A stretch of DNA of 64,000 nt from Hallerella sp964587155. GTDB lineage: Bacteria; Fibrobacterota; Fibrobacteria; Fibrobacterales; Fibrobacteraceae. Shown here piece by piece: positions 9,201 to 16,065 of this stretch. Made by a program: the position numbers and the translations under genes. The notes under the pieces were generated by a model. It was given only the letters and a program-made list of their open reading frames with translations, had not been told where the DNA came from and ran no database searches. The number at the start of each line of letters is the position of its first letter. The first letter of the stretch is position 1. The stretch spans positions 62,001 through 126,000 of the forward strand of contig CAZPKF010000005.1 in assembly GCA_964587155.1 (NCBI GenBank), given 5' to 3'.

Positions 9201-9998
9201 TTAAATGAAATATTCCGGCCCCGGTTTGGACCTTGCCAAATCGAATCGTTCCAAAATTTGCTTGCGCAATTCCAAAAAACGGGAACTACCTCGGTCACGC
9301 GGAAATTCGTTTCCTATGTCGAGTACTTCGCTGATACGACCTGGACGAGGCGTCATGATTATGATTTGATTCGACAAGTAAATAGATTCGTCGATATCGT
9401 GGGTGACGAGAATCATTGTCGTGTTGTTCTTCTTTTTCAAATCCAAAAGCAAGTCCTGAATTTCCGTTCGGGTAAAGGAATCCAAGGCTCCCATCGGTTC
9501 GTCCAACAACAGAATATCCGGGTCGTTGATAAGCGCACGGGCGATCGCAACGCGTTGCGCCATACCGCCGCTAATCTGATGTGGAAAAGCCTTTTCAAAT
9601 CCGGCAAGACCGATTTTATTGATAAATTCCCGCACTCGGTGTGCGTTTTGCTTGTAGACACCTCGCGCTTTAAGACCCATTGCGATGTTTTGTTCCACGG
9701 TTAACCATTCGTAAAGGCAACCTTGTTGAAAAACGTAACCGCGTTTAGAATCCGTCCCCTGAATTCTTCTACCGTTCAAAAGTATTTCGCCTTCCTGAAC
9801 CGCATCCAAACCGGCAATCAATCGAAGCAACGTCGTTTTTCCGCATCCCGACGATCCGATGATCGACACGAATGCGCCGCGTTTGACTGAAAAATGAATG
9901 TCTTTTAAAACCTGTTTGGATTCATGGGTTTCTTCGTTTACAAAGAAGCGATTCACGTGGCGAATCGAAAGTATTTCATCATTCACGGCTTCGGTCAT
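9201..9998 (-). CDS. ABC importer ATPase, SsuB/TauB/NrtD type
   Basis: 265 residues with Walker A GSSGCGKTT (48-56), Q-loop region, signature SGGMAQRVAIARAL (143-156), Walker B DILLLDEPMGALD (161-173) and the switch His in LVTHDIDES. The DEPMGALDSFTR pattern is typical of the nitrate/sulfonate/taurine importer subfamily. It energises the permease encoded 9 bp upstream; 13 bp separate it from the aminotransferase. Confidence 0.92.
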   Translation of the reverse strand: MTEAVNDEILSIRHVNRFFVNEETHESKQVLKDIHFSVKRGAFVSIIGSSGCGKTTLLRLIAGLDAVQEGEILLNGRRIQGTDSKRGYVFQQGCLYEWLTVEQNIAMGLKARGVYKQNAHRVREFINKIGLAGFEKAFPHQISGGMAQRVAIARALINDPDILLLDEPMGALDSFTRTEIQDLLLDLKKKNNTTMILVTHDIDESIYLSNQIIIMTPRPGRISEVLDIGNEFPRDRGSSRFLELRKQILERFDLARSKPGPEYFI

Positions 9999-10007
9999 AT
10001 AATTCTC

Positions 10008-10988
10008 CTAGCGGACAATTCCCTTTTGATATCGCAACACATAGTTTTGAATTGCATTCGTAAACTTGATGAAAAGTCCAAAAAGAACGGCCATTACGAG
10101 AATTGCGGCAAATACTTTGTAATAGGCACTCCAAACTTTGGATGTGTTGATGTAATAGCCAAGACCTCCAGGTTGTCCCATCATTTCCGCCACAACAAGA
10201 GTCGTAAAAGAAAATGCGGAAGCTGTTGTTATGCCAGTAAAGATTTGCGGCATGGCCTGAGGAATCGCTATATGAAAAACTTGGAAAAGTTGATTGGCTC
10301 CAAAAGTACGGGCAAGTTCAAATTTTGCTTTGGGAGTCGAAAGAACGCCTTCCGCTGTCATTGTCGCCACAGGAAACCAAGAGCAGACGGCAATGAGAAA
10401 GGTTGCTGCAGCAAAAGATGTCGGGAAAAGAGTCAAGGCGAATGGCATCCAAGCAACTGCGGGTATCACGCCGCTTACATTCAGAATTGGAGTAATCCAG
10501 TAGCGGAACTTGGGAAACCATCCGATACAAATGCCCGTTGTAATGCCAGCAACAACACCGGTCACAAATCCGGCCAAAAAAAGCCGAATGGAATACAGCG
10601 TGTTTTGCCAAATGAAAGCACCGTCTCCAAGAAACGCGTCCAAAATAATCGCAGGACCCGGAAAAAACGGTTGAGGCAAAAGCAAAAGTTTTGTTCCCAA
10701 TAAGTCCCAAAGCGCAAGGGCTATGCCTAAAGCAAAGCGAAATTGGGCGTGAAATTCAAATTTTTGAATTTTGTATTGCGGACTTTTCCTCAAATTGACA
10801 ACAATTCCACAAATAGCGTAATAAGCGATTATGGCAATAAGTACGATGCGATAGGCGTCATTGTCATTCACGTTAAAAGGACCAATATCATACGATTTGA
10901 TTTTGACCCCATTTGCCACTTGAGGAAAACAAATGTTCAAAAGCAAGGCGATGGTAAAACCCGCAATCGTTTGAATGAATTTAAACAC
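10008..10988 (-). CDS. ABC importer permease, SsuC/TauC type
   Basis: 326 residues. An N-terminal hydrophobic segment is followed by another near 40-60 and by the BPD_transp_1 domain: IWQNTLYSIRLFLAGFVTG, then the EAA-like coupling loop ELARTFGANQLFQVFHIAIPQAMP (about residues 225-250) and GFSFTTLVVAEMMG-like segment. This EAA loop is characteristic of sulfonate/taurine/nitrate importers. It is longer than a typical SsuC (about 260) because of the extra N-terminal helices. Separated from the binding-protein gene by a 75-bp gap containing a terminator-like hairpin. Confidence 0.88.
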   Translation of the reverse strand: MFKFIQTIAGFTIALLLNICFPQVANGVKIKSYDIGPFNVNDNDAYRIVLIAIIAYYAICGIVVNLRKSPQYKIQKFEFHAQFRFALGIALALWDLLGTKLLLLPQPFFPGPAIILDAFLGDGAFIWQNTLYSIRLFLAGFVTGVVAGITTGICIGWFPKFRYWITPILNVSGVIPAVAWMPFALTLFPTSFAAATFLIAVCSWFPVATMTAEGVLSTPKAKFELARTFGANQLFQVFHIAIPQAMPQIFTGITTASAFSFTTLVVAEMMGQPGGLGYYINTSKVWSAYYKVFAAILVMAVLFGLFIKFTNAIQNYVLRYQKGIVR

Positions 10989-11009
10989 GTAAAATCTCCG
11001 TACTGATAT

Positions 11010-11054
11010 TCAAGAAAAGCCGTTGTGGTATTCAATATCCGCACCATAACGGCT
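11010..11054 (-). terminator. terminator-like hairpin between binding protein and permease genes
   Basis: On the minus strand AGCCGTTATGGT and ACCACAACGGCT form a 12-bp stem with one G-U pair and a 13-base loop, followed by TTTTCTTG. It lies inside an apparently continuous operon, just after the binding-protein stop codon. Confidence 0.65.
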
Positions 11055-11063
11055 GCATTTTTG

Positions 11064-12098
11064 TTACCGCAAATTCAAATCCACGGATTCGTAAACATTT
11101 TCTACAAATTCGTCTGGATCTTGATTCAAGTAACCGATATTCTTCAATAGAGCGCTAAAGTATTTGAGGTCGCCTTTTACGTCAAATCCAAGTTCTTTAC
11201 GTTCTTCCTGCGAAGTATATACGTAATCCTTCAAAAGTTGAACGGCGAGTTCCTTGTCTTCGATTTCGGAATACTTTCCTTCGGCAATGATGTCCACCGC
11301 TTCGCCCGGATGTTTCGCAATCCATGCTTCCGCTTTGTGGATGGCTCGGAGAAGGGCCGCGATTTTTGCGGGTTCTTCCTTCAGAATTTTAGCGGAAACA
11401 TAGATAAAGCAACAATAGCGACCTGCAAAAACGGGATCTGTCGCAATATCCAAAATCACATCCGCAAGGCCCGCTTTTTCATAAGCGGATGCCAACGGAT
11501 CCCAAATAGCTGCGGCGTCAATTTGCCCTTGTTGCAGGGCTTCCAAAGCCAAGTTGCCGTCGGCAAACGGAAGGAACGCCACTTGACCATCTTCGGGCTT
11601 TGTCGAAACGCCGTTCACGGAGAGCCAAAGACTTGCCGCCTGATGCGGAGTGCCGCCTATTTCGTCGACAGCAATTTTTTTCCCTTTCAGGTCCGACGCC
11701 GTTTTCAAAGCGGATCCTTTCTTCACCAAAATTTTAATGCAACCGATATGGATTCCATCCACAATTTTTATATCCACGCCATTTTCAATGGATTGAAAAA
11801 ACTGAAAATCGGAATTTGTCAAAGGATAGGTCCCTTTCGAAAGTCCCAGTTTACGCGTTTCTCCATCCGCAGCGATAAGTTTGGCATCAATACCTTCTTC
11901 CGCAAAAAATCCTTTTTCCTTGGCGATAAAGAATGGCGCGCCGCAAAGAGCCCCATCCAAAACGGGAAGTTCCAACGAGCCGAATTTCGCTTCTGGTTTC
12001 ATTTCTGATTTCGAATCCTTGCAGGCGTTCAGTGCGACGACAAAAAAGAAGACGATAAAAACGGAAATAAGAGGTTTCGCTAAATTTTGATAATTCAT
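11064..12098 (-). CDS. ABC importer substrate-binding lipoprotein, SsuA/TauA (NMT1) type
   Basis: 344 residues. Signal peptide with lipobox VALNAC puts the lipidated Cys at residue 26. The body is an NMT1/SsuA-like type II binding protein: GALCGAPFFIAKEKGFFAEEGID, LKGKKIAVDEIGGTPHQAASLWL, and ALQQGQIDAAAIWDPLASAYEKAG. Relatives bind aliphatic sulfonates, taurine, nitrate or thiamine precursors. The cysteines LCGAP and GRYCCF near the pocket are not usual in SsuA and may bear on ligand choice. Flanked on both sides by terminator-like hairpins. Confidence 0.9.
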   Translation of the reverse strand: MNYQNLAKPLISVFIVFFFVVALNACKDSKSEMKPEAKFGSLELPVLDGALCGAPFFIAKEKGFFAEEGIDAKLIAADGETRKLGLSKGTYPLTNSDFQFFQSIENGVDIKIVDGIHIGCIKILVKKGSALKTASDLKGKKIAVDEIGGTPHQAASLWLSVNGVSTKPEDGQVAFLPFADGNLALEALQQGQIDAAAIWDPLASAYEKAGLADVILDIATDPVFAGRYCCFIYVSAKILKEEPAKIAALLRAIHKAEAWIAKHPGEAVDIIAEGKYSEIEDKELAVQLLKDYVYTSQEERKELGFDVKGDLKYFSALLKNIGYLNQDPDEFVENVYESVDLNLR

Positions 12099-12117
12099 TT
12101 TTTCTCCTTGTTTGGTT

Positions 12118-12165
12118 TCAAAAAATCAAGAAGTGTCTTTGGAATTCATTTCTCCCAAAGACACT
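12118..12165 (-). terminator. terminator-like hairpin between AhpD-like and binding-protein genes
   Basis: A perfect 11-bp stem, AGTGTCTTTGG / CCAAAGACACT, with a 12-base loop (12132-12165). On the minus strand it is followed by TTCTTGATTTTTTG. It can act as a partial terminator or as an RNA-processing boundary inside the operon. Confidence 0.65.
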
Positions 12166-12178
12166 CTGTACGGAGACG

Positions 12179-12736
12179 TTACTTGATGCTTTCGCGCCAA
12201 GTAGCCGGCTTGAACTCGTCCTTAATCGGCAACAAACGCTTGTCTATGTCGATTCGAAATACCGAATTGAAATTGTTTGTCGCAATCATCTGCCCAGCAA
12301 AACCCACTACGGCAACAAGTTCCGAATCAGTAAAGAATTTTTTCAAATTGGCAATTTGTTCATCGGAAACTTTGGTTGGATCCTTCACAATCTGATGAGC
12401 CAAATCAATCAGGGCGTCCTCCTTCGCATTTGTCTTGAAATTCTTTGGGTCTTCCCCAAGAGCTTTCAGGTCGCTAATGAAAAACAAGGAGCAAAGTTGG
12501 CAGCTGTTGGTTGTGGAAATTGCATGGGCGTAAATGGTTGCCGCACGCAGTCCGACAATTTCGACAAGACGGTTCCATGATGTGTACCATCCCATAAAAG
12601 CGTCATACGTTGCAAAATCCTGAAGAAGAGCTCGCTTCATATTGGTGATTTTTCCGGTTTCAATGAGCTTTGCGTAAGCTTCCTTAGCTTTTCCTTGTGC
12701 TTCATCAACGGATTCGATAAATTTGACTCTTGCCAT
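12179..12736 (-). CDS. carboxymuconolactone decarboxylase / AhpD-like protein
   Basis: 185 residues, all helical, with the AhpD-like redox motif CxxC at C79-C82 (TTNSCQLCSLFF). The His that normally follows in CxxCxxxH is absent, replaced by the FFISDL stretch. Such proteins are alkylhydroperoxidase-like or thiol-disulfide-active; the decarboxylase name is historical. It is the first gene of the importer-aminotransferase-metY unit, 122 bp downstream of the shared promoter element, which suggests a thiol/redox step in handling the imported sulfur compound. Confidence 0.8.
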   Translation of the reverse strand: MARVKFIESVDEAQGKAKEAYAKLIETGKITNMKRALLQDFATYDAFMGWYTSWNRLVEIVGLRAATIYAHAISTTNSCQLCSLFFISDLKALGEDPKNFKTNAKEDALIDLAHQIVKDPTKVSDEQIANLKKFFTDSELVAVVGFAGQMIATNNFNSVFRIDIDKRLLPIKDEFKPATWRESIK

Positions 12737-12803
12737 GATACTAGTCTCCTACTGGTATGAACAACCGTCCGTACCATATTTTGTTTTATTTTGTGGTTAT
12801 TTC

Positions 12804-12826
12804 TTGAAAGCGGATTTTGCTTTCAA
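12804..12826. promoter_or_regulatory. 5'-leader hairpin of the importer operon
   Basis: Perfect inverted repeat TTGAAAGC / GCTTTCAA with a 7-base loop, in the untranslated leader between the promoter element at 12858-12880 and the first start codon at 12736. There is no T-run, so it is not a terminator; it may stabilise the mRNA 5' end or be bound by a regulator. Confidence 0.45.
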
Positions 12827-12857
12827 CGATATCAAATCTAGGTGGATACTCAGTTCT

Positions 12858-12880
12858 TGTCCAATACTATGTTTTTATGG
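12858..12880 (-). promoter_or_regulatory. shared promoter/operator element, copy A
   Basis: Contains ATACTATGTTTTTATGG on the plus strand and is identical over 23 bp with copy B at 17655-17677. Both are followed by an A/T-rich stretch (TATAA...TTTTTTATA here). On the minus strand it reads CATAAAAACATAGTATTGG; TAGTAT can serve as the -10 hexamer for the importer operon, with no good -35, as in an activator-dependent promoter. Regulator unknown. Confidence 0.7.
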
Positions 12881-12938
12881 CCTGCTATAAATTTTTTATA
12901 TGCGAGTACGCATTTTAAAAATTTTGCGCCGATGGAAA

Positions 12939-12963
12939 ATAGACGCTCAAAATGAGCGTCTAT
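12939..12963 (-). terminator. terminator of the mccBA-like operon
   Basis: Perfect 11-bp stem ATAGACGCTCA / TGAGCGTCTAT with a 3-base loop, followed on the minus strand by TTTTCC. It lies 20 bp after the stop codon of the cysteine synthase-like gene. Confidence 0.85.
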
Positions 12964-12982
12964 GGCAACAAAGGACTTTTTG

Positions 12983-13894
12983 TTATGCATACAAGTTCTT
13001 GCTGAAATATCGATCGCCGCGGTCTGGAAGAACGAATACGATATTTCCACGAGCTCCCGAAGCGATTAATTTTTTCGCTGCTGAAAATGCCGCTCCCGAC
13101 GAAGAACCGCCGAAAATGCCTTCCTTTTTTGCAAGTTCGCGCGCACCCTCGAAGGCTTCGTCATCGGAGATTTTCACCACCCGATCCACGAGAGACATAT
13201 CCATCGTATCGGCAATGAAATCATTGCCGATTCCTTCGATATTGTAATCGCCATGCTCTCCGCCGCCCATCGTCGATCCGTACGGATCTGCAAGAACCCC
13301 TTTGATATCGGGATTTTGTTCCTTCAAGTATTTGAGAATACCGCTGTAGGTTCCGCCGCTGCCTGCGCCCGCAACAACATAGTCGATGTAGCCGTCCAAA
13401 TCTTCGTAGATTTCCGGCCCCGTCGTTTCATAGTGCGCTTTCGGATTGCTCGGGTTGCGAAACTGTCGCATCGAAACGGAATTCGGAATTGTTTTTAACA
13501 GTTCTTCCGCCTTTTTTTCAGCACCCAACATTCCTTCTTCCCGCGGAGTATTGATAATTTCTGCACCGAGCGCTTTCATAAGCGTTTTCTTTTCTTCTGA
13601 AAACTTTGTGGGAACTACAAAGATAACGTGAACGCCGCGGTTCATCGCCGCAAAAGCAATGCCTAGACCCGTATTTCCGGCAGTCGCTTCAATGATTGTT
13701 CCTCCCTTTTTAAGCGTTCCTGCAGCTATTGCGTCTTCAACCATAAATTTGCCCGTACGGTCTTTCACGCTGCCGGATGGGTTCCAAAGTTCAAGTTTCG
13801 CAAATAGATTCACGTCTTTCGGAAGATCTACATGGTTTAATTTTACTAACGGCGTATGGCCAATCAAATCCTGCATGGAGTCATAGTAGTGCAT
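12983..13894 (-). CDS. cysteine synthase / cystathionine beta-synthase (MccA-like)
   Basis: 303 residues, PLP fold-type II. The PLP lysine K44 is in NPSGSVKDR; ATAGNTG (about 70) and GAGSGGT (about 178) bind substrate and phosphate. Several blocks recall Bacillus MccA (YrhA) more than CysK: NTPREEGML, GEHGDYNIEGIGNDFIADTMD and LPDRGDRYFSK. MccA condenses homocysteine with O-acetylserine to cystathionine. With the gamma-lyase-type enzyme encoded 11 bp upstream this would make reverse transsulfuration from homocysteine to cysteine. A plain O-acetylserine sulfhydrylase role is the alternative. Confidence 0.88.
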   Translation of the reverse strand: MHYYDSMQDLIGHTPLVKLNHVDLPKDVNLFAKLELWNPSGSVKDRTGKFMVEDAIAAGTLKKGGTIIEATAGNTGLGIAFAAMNRGVHVIFVVPTKFSEEKKTLMKALGAEIINTPREEGMLGAEKKAEELLKTIPNSVSMRQFRNPSNPKAHYETTGPEIYEDLDGYIDYVVAGAGSGGTYSGILKYLKEQNPDIKGVLADPYGSTMGGGEHGDYNIEGIGNDFIADTMDMSLVDRVVKISDDEAFEGARELAKKEGIFGGSSSGAAFSAAKKLIASGARGNIVFVLPDRGDRYFSKNLYA

Positions 13895-13905
13895 AAGATA
13901 TTTCC

Positions 13906-15060
13906 TTATTTTGCGGCGGAGATGGCCGCGTCCAAATCATTTAACAAGTCGTCAACCTTTTCGATGCCAACAGAGAGGCGGATGAGCCCATCGGTAATAC
14001 CCACCTTTTCACGAATTTCCTTCGGAATGGAAGCGTGCGTCATGGAAGCCGGATGGCAAACGAGGCTTTCCACACCGCCCAAACTTTCTGCCAAAGAGAT
14101 CAAATGGAGGTTCTTGTAAAATTTTTTGACATCGTAAAATTCCCGCAGTTCAAACGAAATCATTGCGCCGCCGTTTTTTGCCTGACGCTTGTTGATTTCA
14201 TATCCCTGCGCAGTCGGAAGACCGGGATAGTAAACATTTTTTACCGCTTCGTGATTTTGCAAATGTTTCGCGATGATTTCCGCATTTTCCACGTGGCGGT
14301 CGAGCCGGACACCTAGCGTTTTGATGCCGCGAATAAGCAAGAACGAATCAAAAGGTCCGAGAACGCCTCCCGTCGCATTCTGAGTAAACGCAAGACGTTC
14401 CGCAATGTTCTTGTCATTTGTTACGGCAAGTCCTGCAACCAAGTCACTATGCCCACCCAAATACTTCGTTGCACTGTGTAAGACAATGTCGGCCCCGAGT
14501 TCCAATGGACGCTGCAAATACGGAGTCATGAAGGTGTTGTCGACAATCGTGAGCGCATGATGCTTTTTCGCAATTTCGGATATTGCCGCCAAATCAGTTA
14601 CCGTAAGAAGCGGATTTGCCGGGCTCTCTATAAAGAAAGCCTTCACGTCGGGCGTTATCGATTCTTCCGTTTTTTTCAAATCCGTCGTATCAACGATGGA
14701 ATACTCAATTCCGAAATTTTTAAAAACCTTGTCTAAAACGCGGAAGGTTCCCCCGTAGACATTGCTTGAAATAATGATGCGGTCTCCCGATTTGAAAAGC
14801 GAAAGAACTGTTGAAGTCGCAGCCATGCCAGACGCAAAGGCGAAGCCAGCTATTCCGCCTTCAAGATCTGCAATCAACGATTCGAGCGCCGCACGCGTCG
14901 GGTTTCCCGTGCGAGAATATTCCCACCCCGTATTTTCGCCAAGCCCCGCCTGCTTATAAGTGGAAGTTTGGAAAATGGGAACATTGACGGCGCCCGTGAA
15001 TTTGTCGCCATCCACGCCTGCGTGGATTAAAGCCGTTTCTATGTTTTTGATATGAGACAT
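13906..15060 (-). CDS. cystathionine gamma-synthase/gamma-lyase family PLP enzyme (MetB/MccB-type)
   Basis: 384 residues from ATG 15060 (AAGGATATCAAATG); a longer frame to 15153 runs back through the leader terminator and is rejected. Cys/Met-metabolism PLP enzyme: GWEYSRTGNPTR, FASGMAATST, VDNTFMTPYLQRPLELGADIV and the lysine motif LHSATKYLGGHSD. The family cannot be split into gamma-synthase, gamma-lyase and beta-lyase by eye. The MccA-like partner favours cystathionine gamma-lyase (cysteine formation). Controlled by a Cys leader peptide and terminator just upstream. Confidence 0.88.
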   Translation of the reverse strand: MSHIKNIETALIHAGVDGDKFTGAVNVPIFQTSTYKQAGLGENTGWEYSRTGNPTRAALESLIADLEGGIAGFAFASGMAATSTVLSLFKSGDRIIISSNVYGGTFRVLDKVFKNFGIEYSIVDTTDLKKTEESITPDVKAFFIESPANPLLTVTDLAAISEIAKKHHALTIVDNTFMTPYLQRPLELGADIVLHSATKYLGGHSDLVAGLAVTNDKNIAERLAFTQNATGGVLGPFDSFLLIRGIKTLGVRLDRHVENAEIIAKHLQNHEAVKNVYYPGLPTAQGYEINKRQAKNGGAMISFELREFYDVKKFYKNLHLISLAESLGGVESLVCHPASMTHASIPKEIREKVGITDGLIRLSVGIEKVDDLLNDLDAAISAAK

Positions 15061-15093
15061 TTGATATCCTTTTTGGTTTGATGATTTGTGAAT

Positions 15094-15133
15094 AAAAAAA
15101 ATCCCGCTTTCGGATTGTTCGATACGAAGCGGG
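15094..15133 (-). terminator. attenuator (leader terminator) upstream of the mccBA-like operon
   Basis: On the minus strand CCCGCTTCG (15133-15125) pairs with CGAAAGCGGG (15112-15103), one bulge, followed by a run of eight T (15101-15094). It lies between the leader peptide and the start of the first structural gene, 34 bp upstream of the ATG, so it must be read through for expression. The upstream GCGGG at 15177-15173, inside the leader ORF, can pair with the CCCGC of the 5' arm as an antiterminator. Confidence 0.85.
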
Positions 15134-15156
15134 AATTCGGTAAATGTAAGCAAGCA

Positions 15157-15243
15157 TCAACAGAACTCATCGCCCGCATGAAAGCGACAAGAAGTACAAA
15201 CAATTCTTCTATAGCGATAAGATGCTGTAAGTTGAGTTTTCAT
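15157..15243 (-). CDS. 28-residue Cys-containing leader peptide
   Basis: Starts at ATG 15243 with AAGG 12 bases upstream and ends at TGA 15157, 24 bp before the leader terminator. The sequence begins MKTQLTASYRYRR and continues IVCTSCRFHAGDEFC, with Cys at residues 16, 19 and 28; the last is the final sense codon. Position, length, codon content and the following terminator fit a transcription-attenuation leader sensing charged Cys-tRNA. It is too short for usual annotation. No homologue is claimed. Confidence 0.7.
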   Translation of the reverse strand: MKTQLTASYRYRRIVCTSCRFHAGDEFC

Positions 15244-15318
15244 AAGAATTCGTGACCTTGTTCTTTGAACAGGAATAAAGTTAAAAGAGGCTTTGAAATT
15301 TTGCAAGAGTTTTTCCGT

Positions 15319-15345
15319 ATACTATCTTTTGATAACTGGTTATAG
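15319..15345 (-). promoter_or_regulatory. shared promoter/operator element, diverged copy C
   Basis: ATACTAT, TTTT, AT and TATA blocks align without gaps to copy A (12864 onward) over 27 bases with 17 or so matches. It also contains an inverted repeat ATAAC-TG-GTTAT (15332-15343). Minus-strand TAGTAT would be the -10, about 75 bp upstream of the leader-peptide ATG. The element overlaps the stop codon of the ABC ATPase gene (15340). Confidence 0.55.
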
Positions 15346-16044
15346 GGGTAAACTATTGTCATAGATGAGTTCTCCGTTTTCCATCCAACGCAAATCATCG
15401 GCAATGCTTTTCGCAGATTCGTCATGCGTCGCTAAAATCACGGCGGCACCGTTTTCCGCTTCTTTTCTTAAAATTTCAAAAATCCGTTCTCTGTTCCTGC
15501 CGTCCAAATTACTTGTTGGCTCGTCTGCAATTAAAAATTCCGGTTCGTTGATAAGGGCTCTTGCGACTGCGACGCGTCGCAATTCTCCGCCCGAAATGTT
15601 TTGCGGATACTCGCCCGCCAAATTGGAAACGCCGAGTTTTTCCAATAATTCCATTGCCCGCACATTCGGACTCGCCGCCGATTTCGTCAACTTTTGCAAT
15701 TTGTCATCTACAATTGTGCGCGGCAAAACCACATTTTGCAGCACCGTCAAGTGGGAAAGCATCGCTATGCCCTGGGGAATATAACCGATTCGCCGATTAC
15801 GTACAAGAGAACGCCAAATATCATCGTGGTGCGAAAAAATTTCGCCATCAATGCTTACCGTTCCTTTCGTCGGTTCGGCAAGTCCCGCGAGAAGGCTCAG
15901 CAGCGTACTTTTTCCGCTGCCGCTTTCGCCAAAGATTGCCGTCAATTTATTGGATTCGAAAGTCGCGCTTACGTTTCGCACCGCATAAACTCCGAAGCCG
16001 CGTTGCGAATACATCTTAGAGAGATTTGTTGCCGTCAAATTCAT
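15340..16044 (-). CDS. ABC transporter ATPase, MacB/LolD type
   Basis: 234 residues with Walker A GESGSGKST (near 38), signature ISGGELRRVAVARAL, Walker B FLIADEPTSNLD and switch His in LATHDES. The NISGGE...RVAVARALINEPE pattern belongs to the MacB/LolD/FtsE mechanotransmitter family, which partners FtsX-like permeases. The cognate permease is encoded 21 bp upstream. Substrate unknown; third gene of the unit headed by the DUF4418 gene. Confidence 0.9.
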   Translation of the reverse strand: MNLTATNLSKMYSQRGFGVYAVRNVSATFESNKLTAIFGESGSGKSTLLSLLAGLAEPTKGTVSIDGEIFSHHDDIWRSLVRNRRIGYIPQGIAMLSHLTVLQNVVLPRTIVDDKLQKLTKSAASPNVRAMELLEKLGVSNLAGEYPQNISGGELRRVAVARALINEPEFLIADEPTSNLDGRNRERIFEILRKEAENGAAVILATHDESAKSIADDLRWMENGELIYDNSLPL

Positions 16045-16065
16045 ACAAACGTACCTCTTTGGCCC

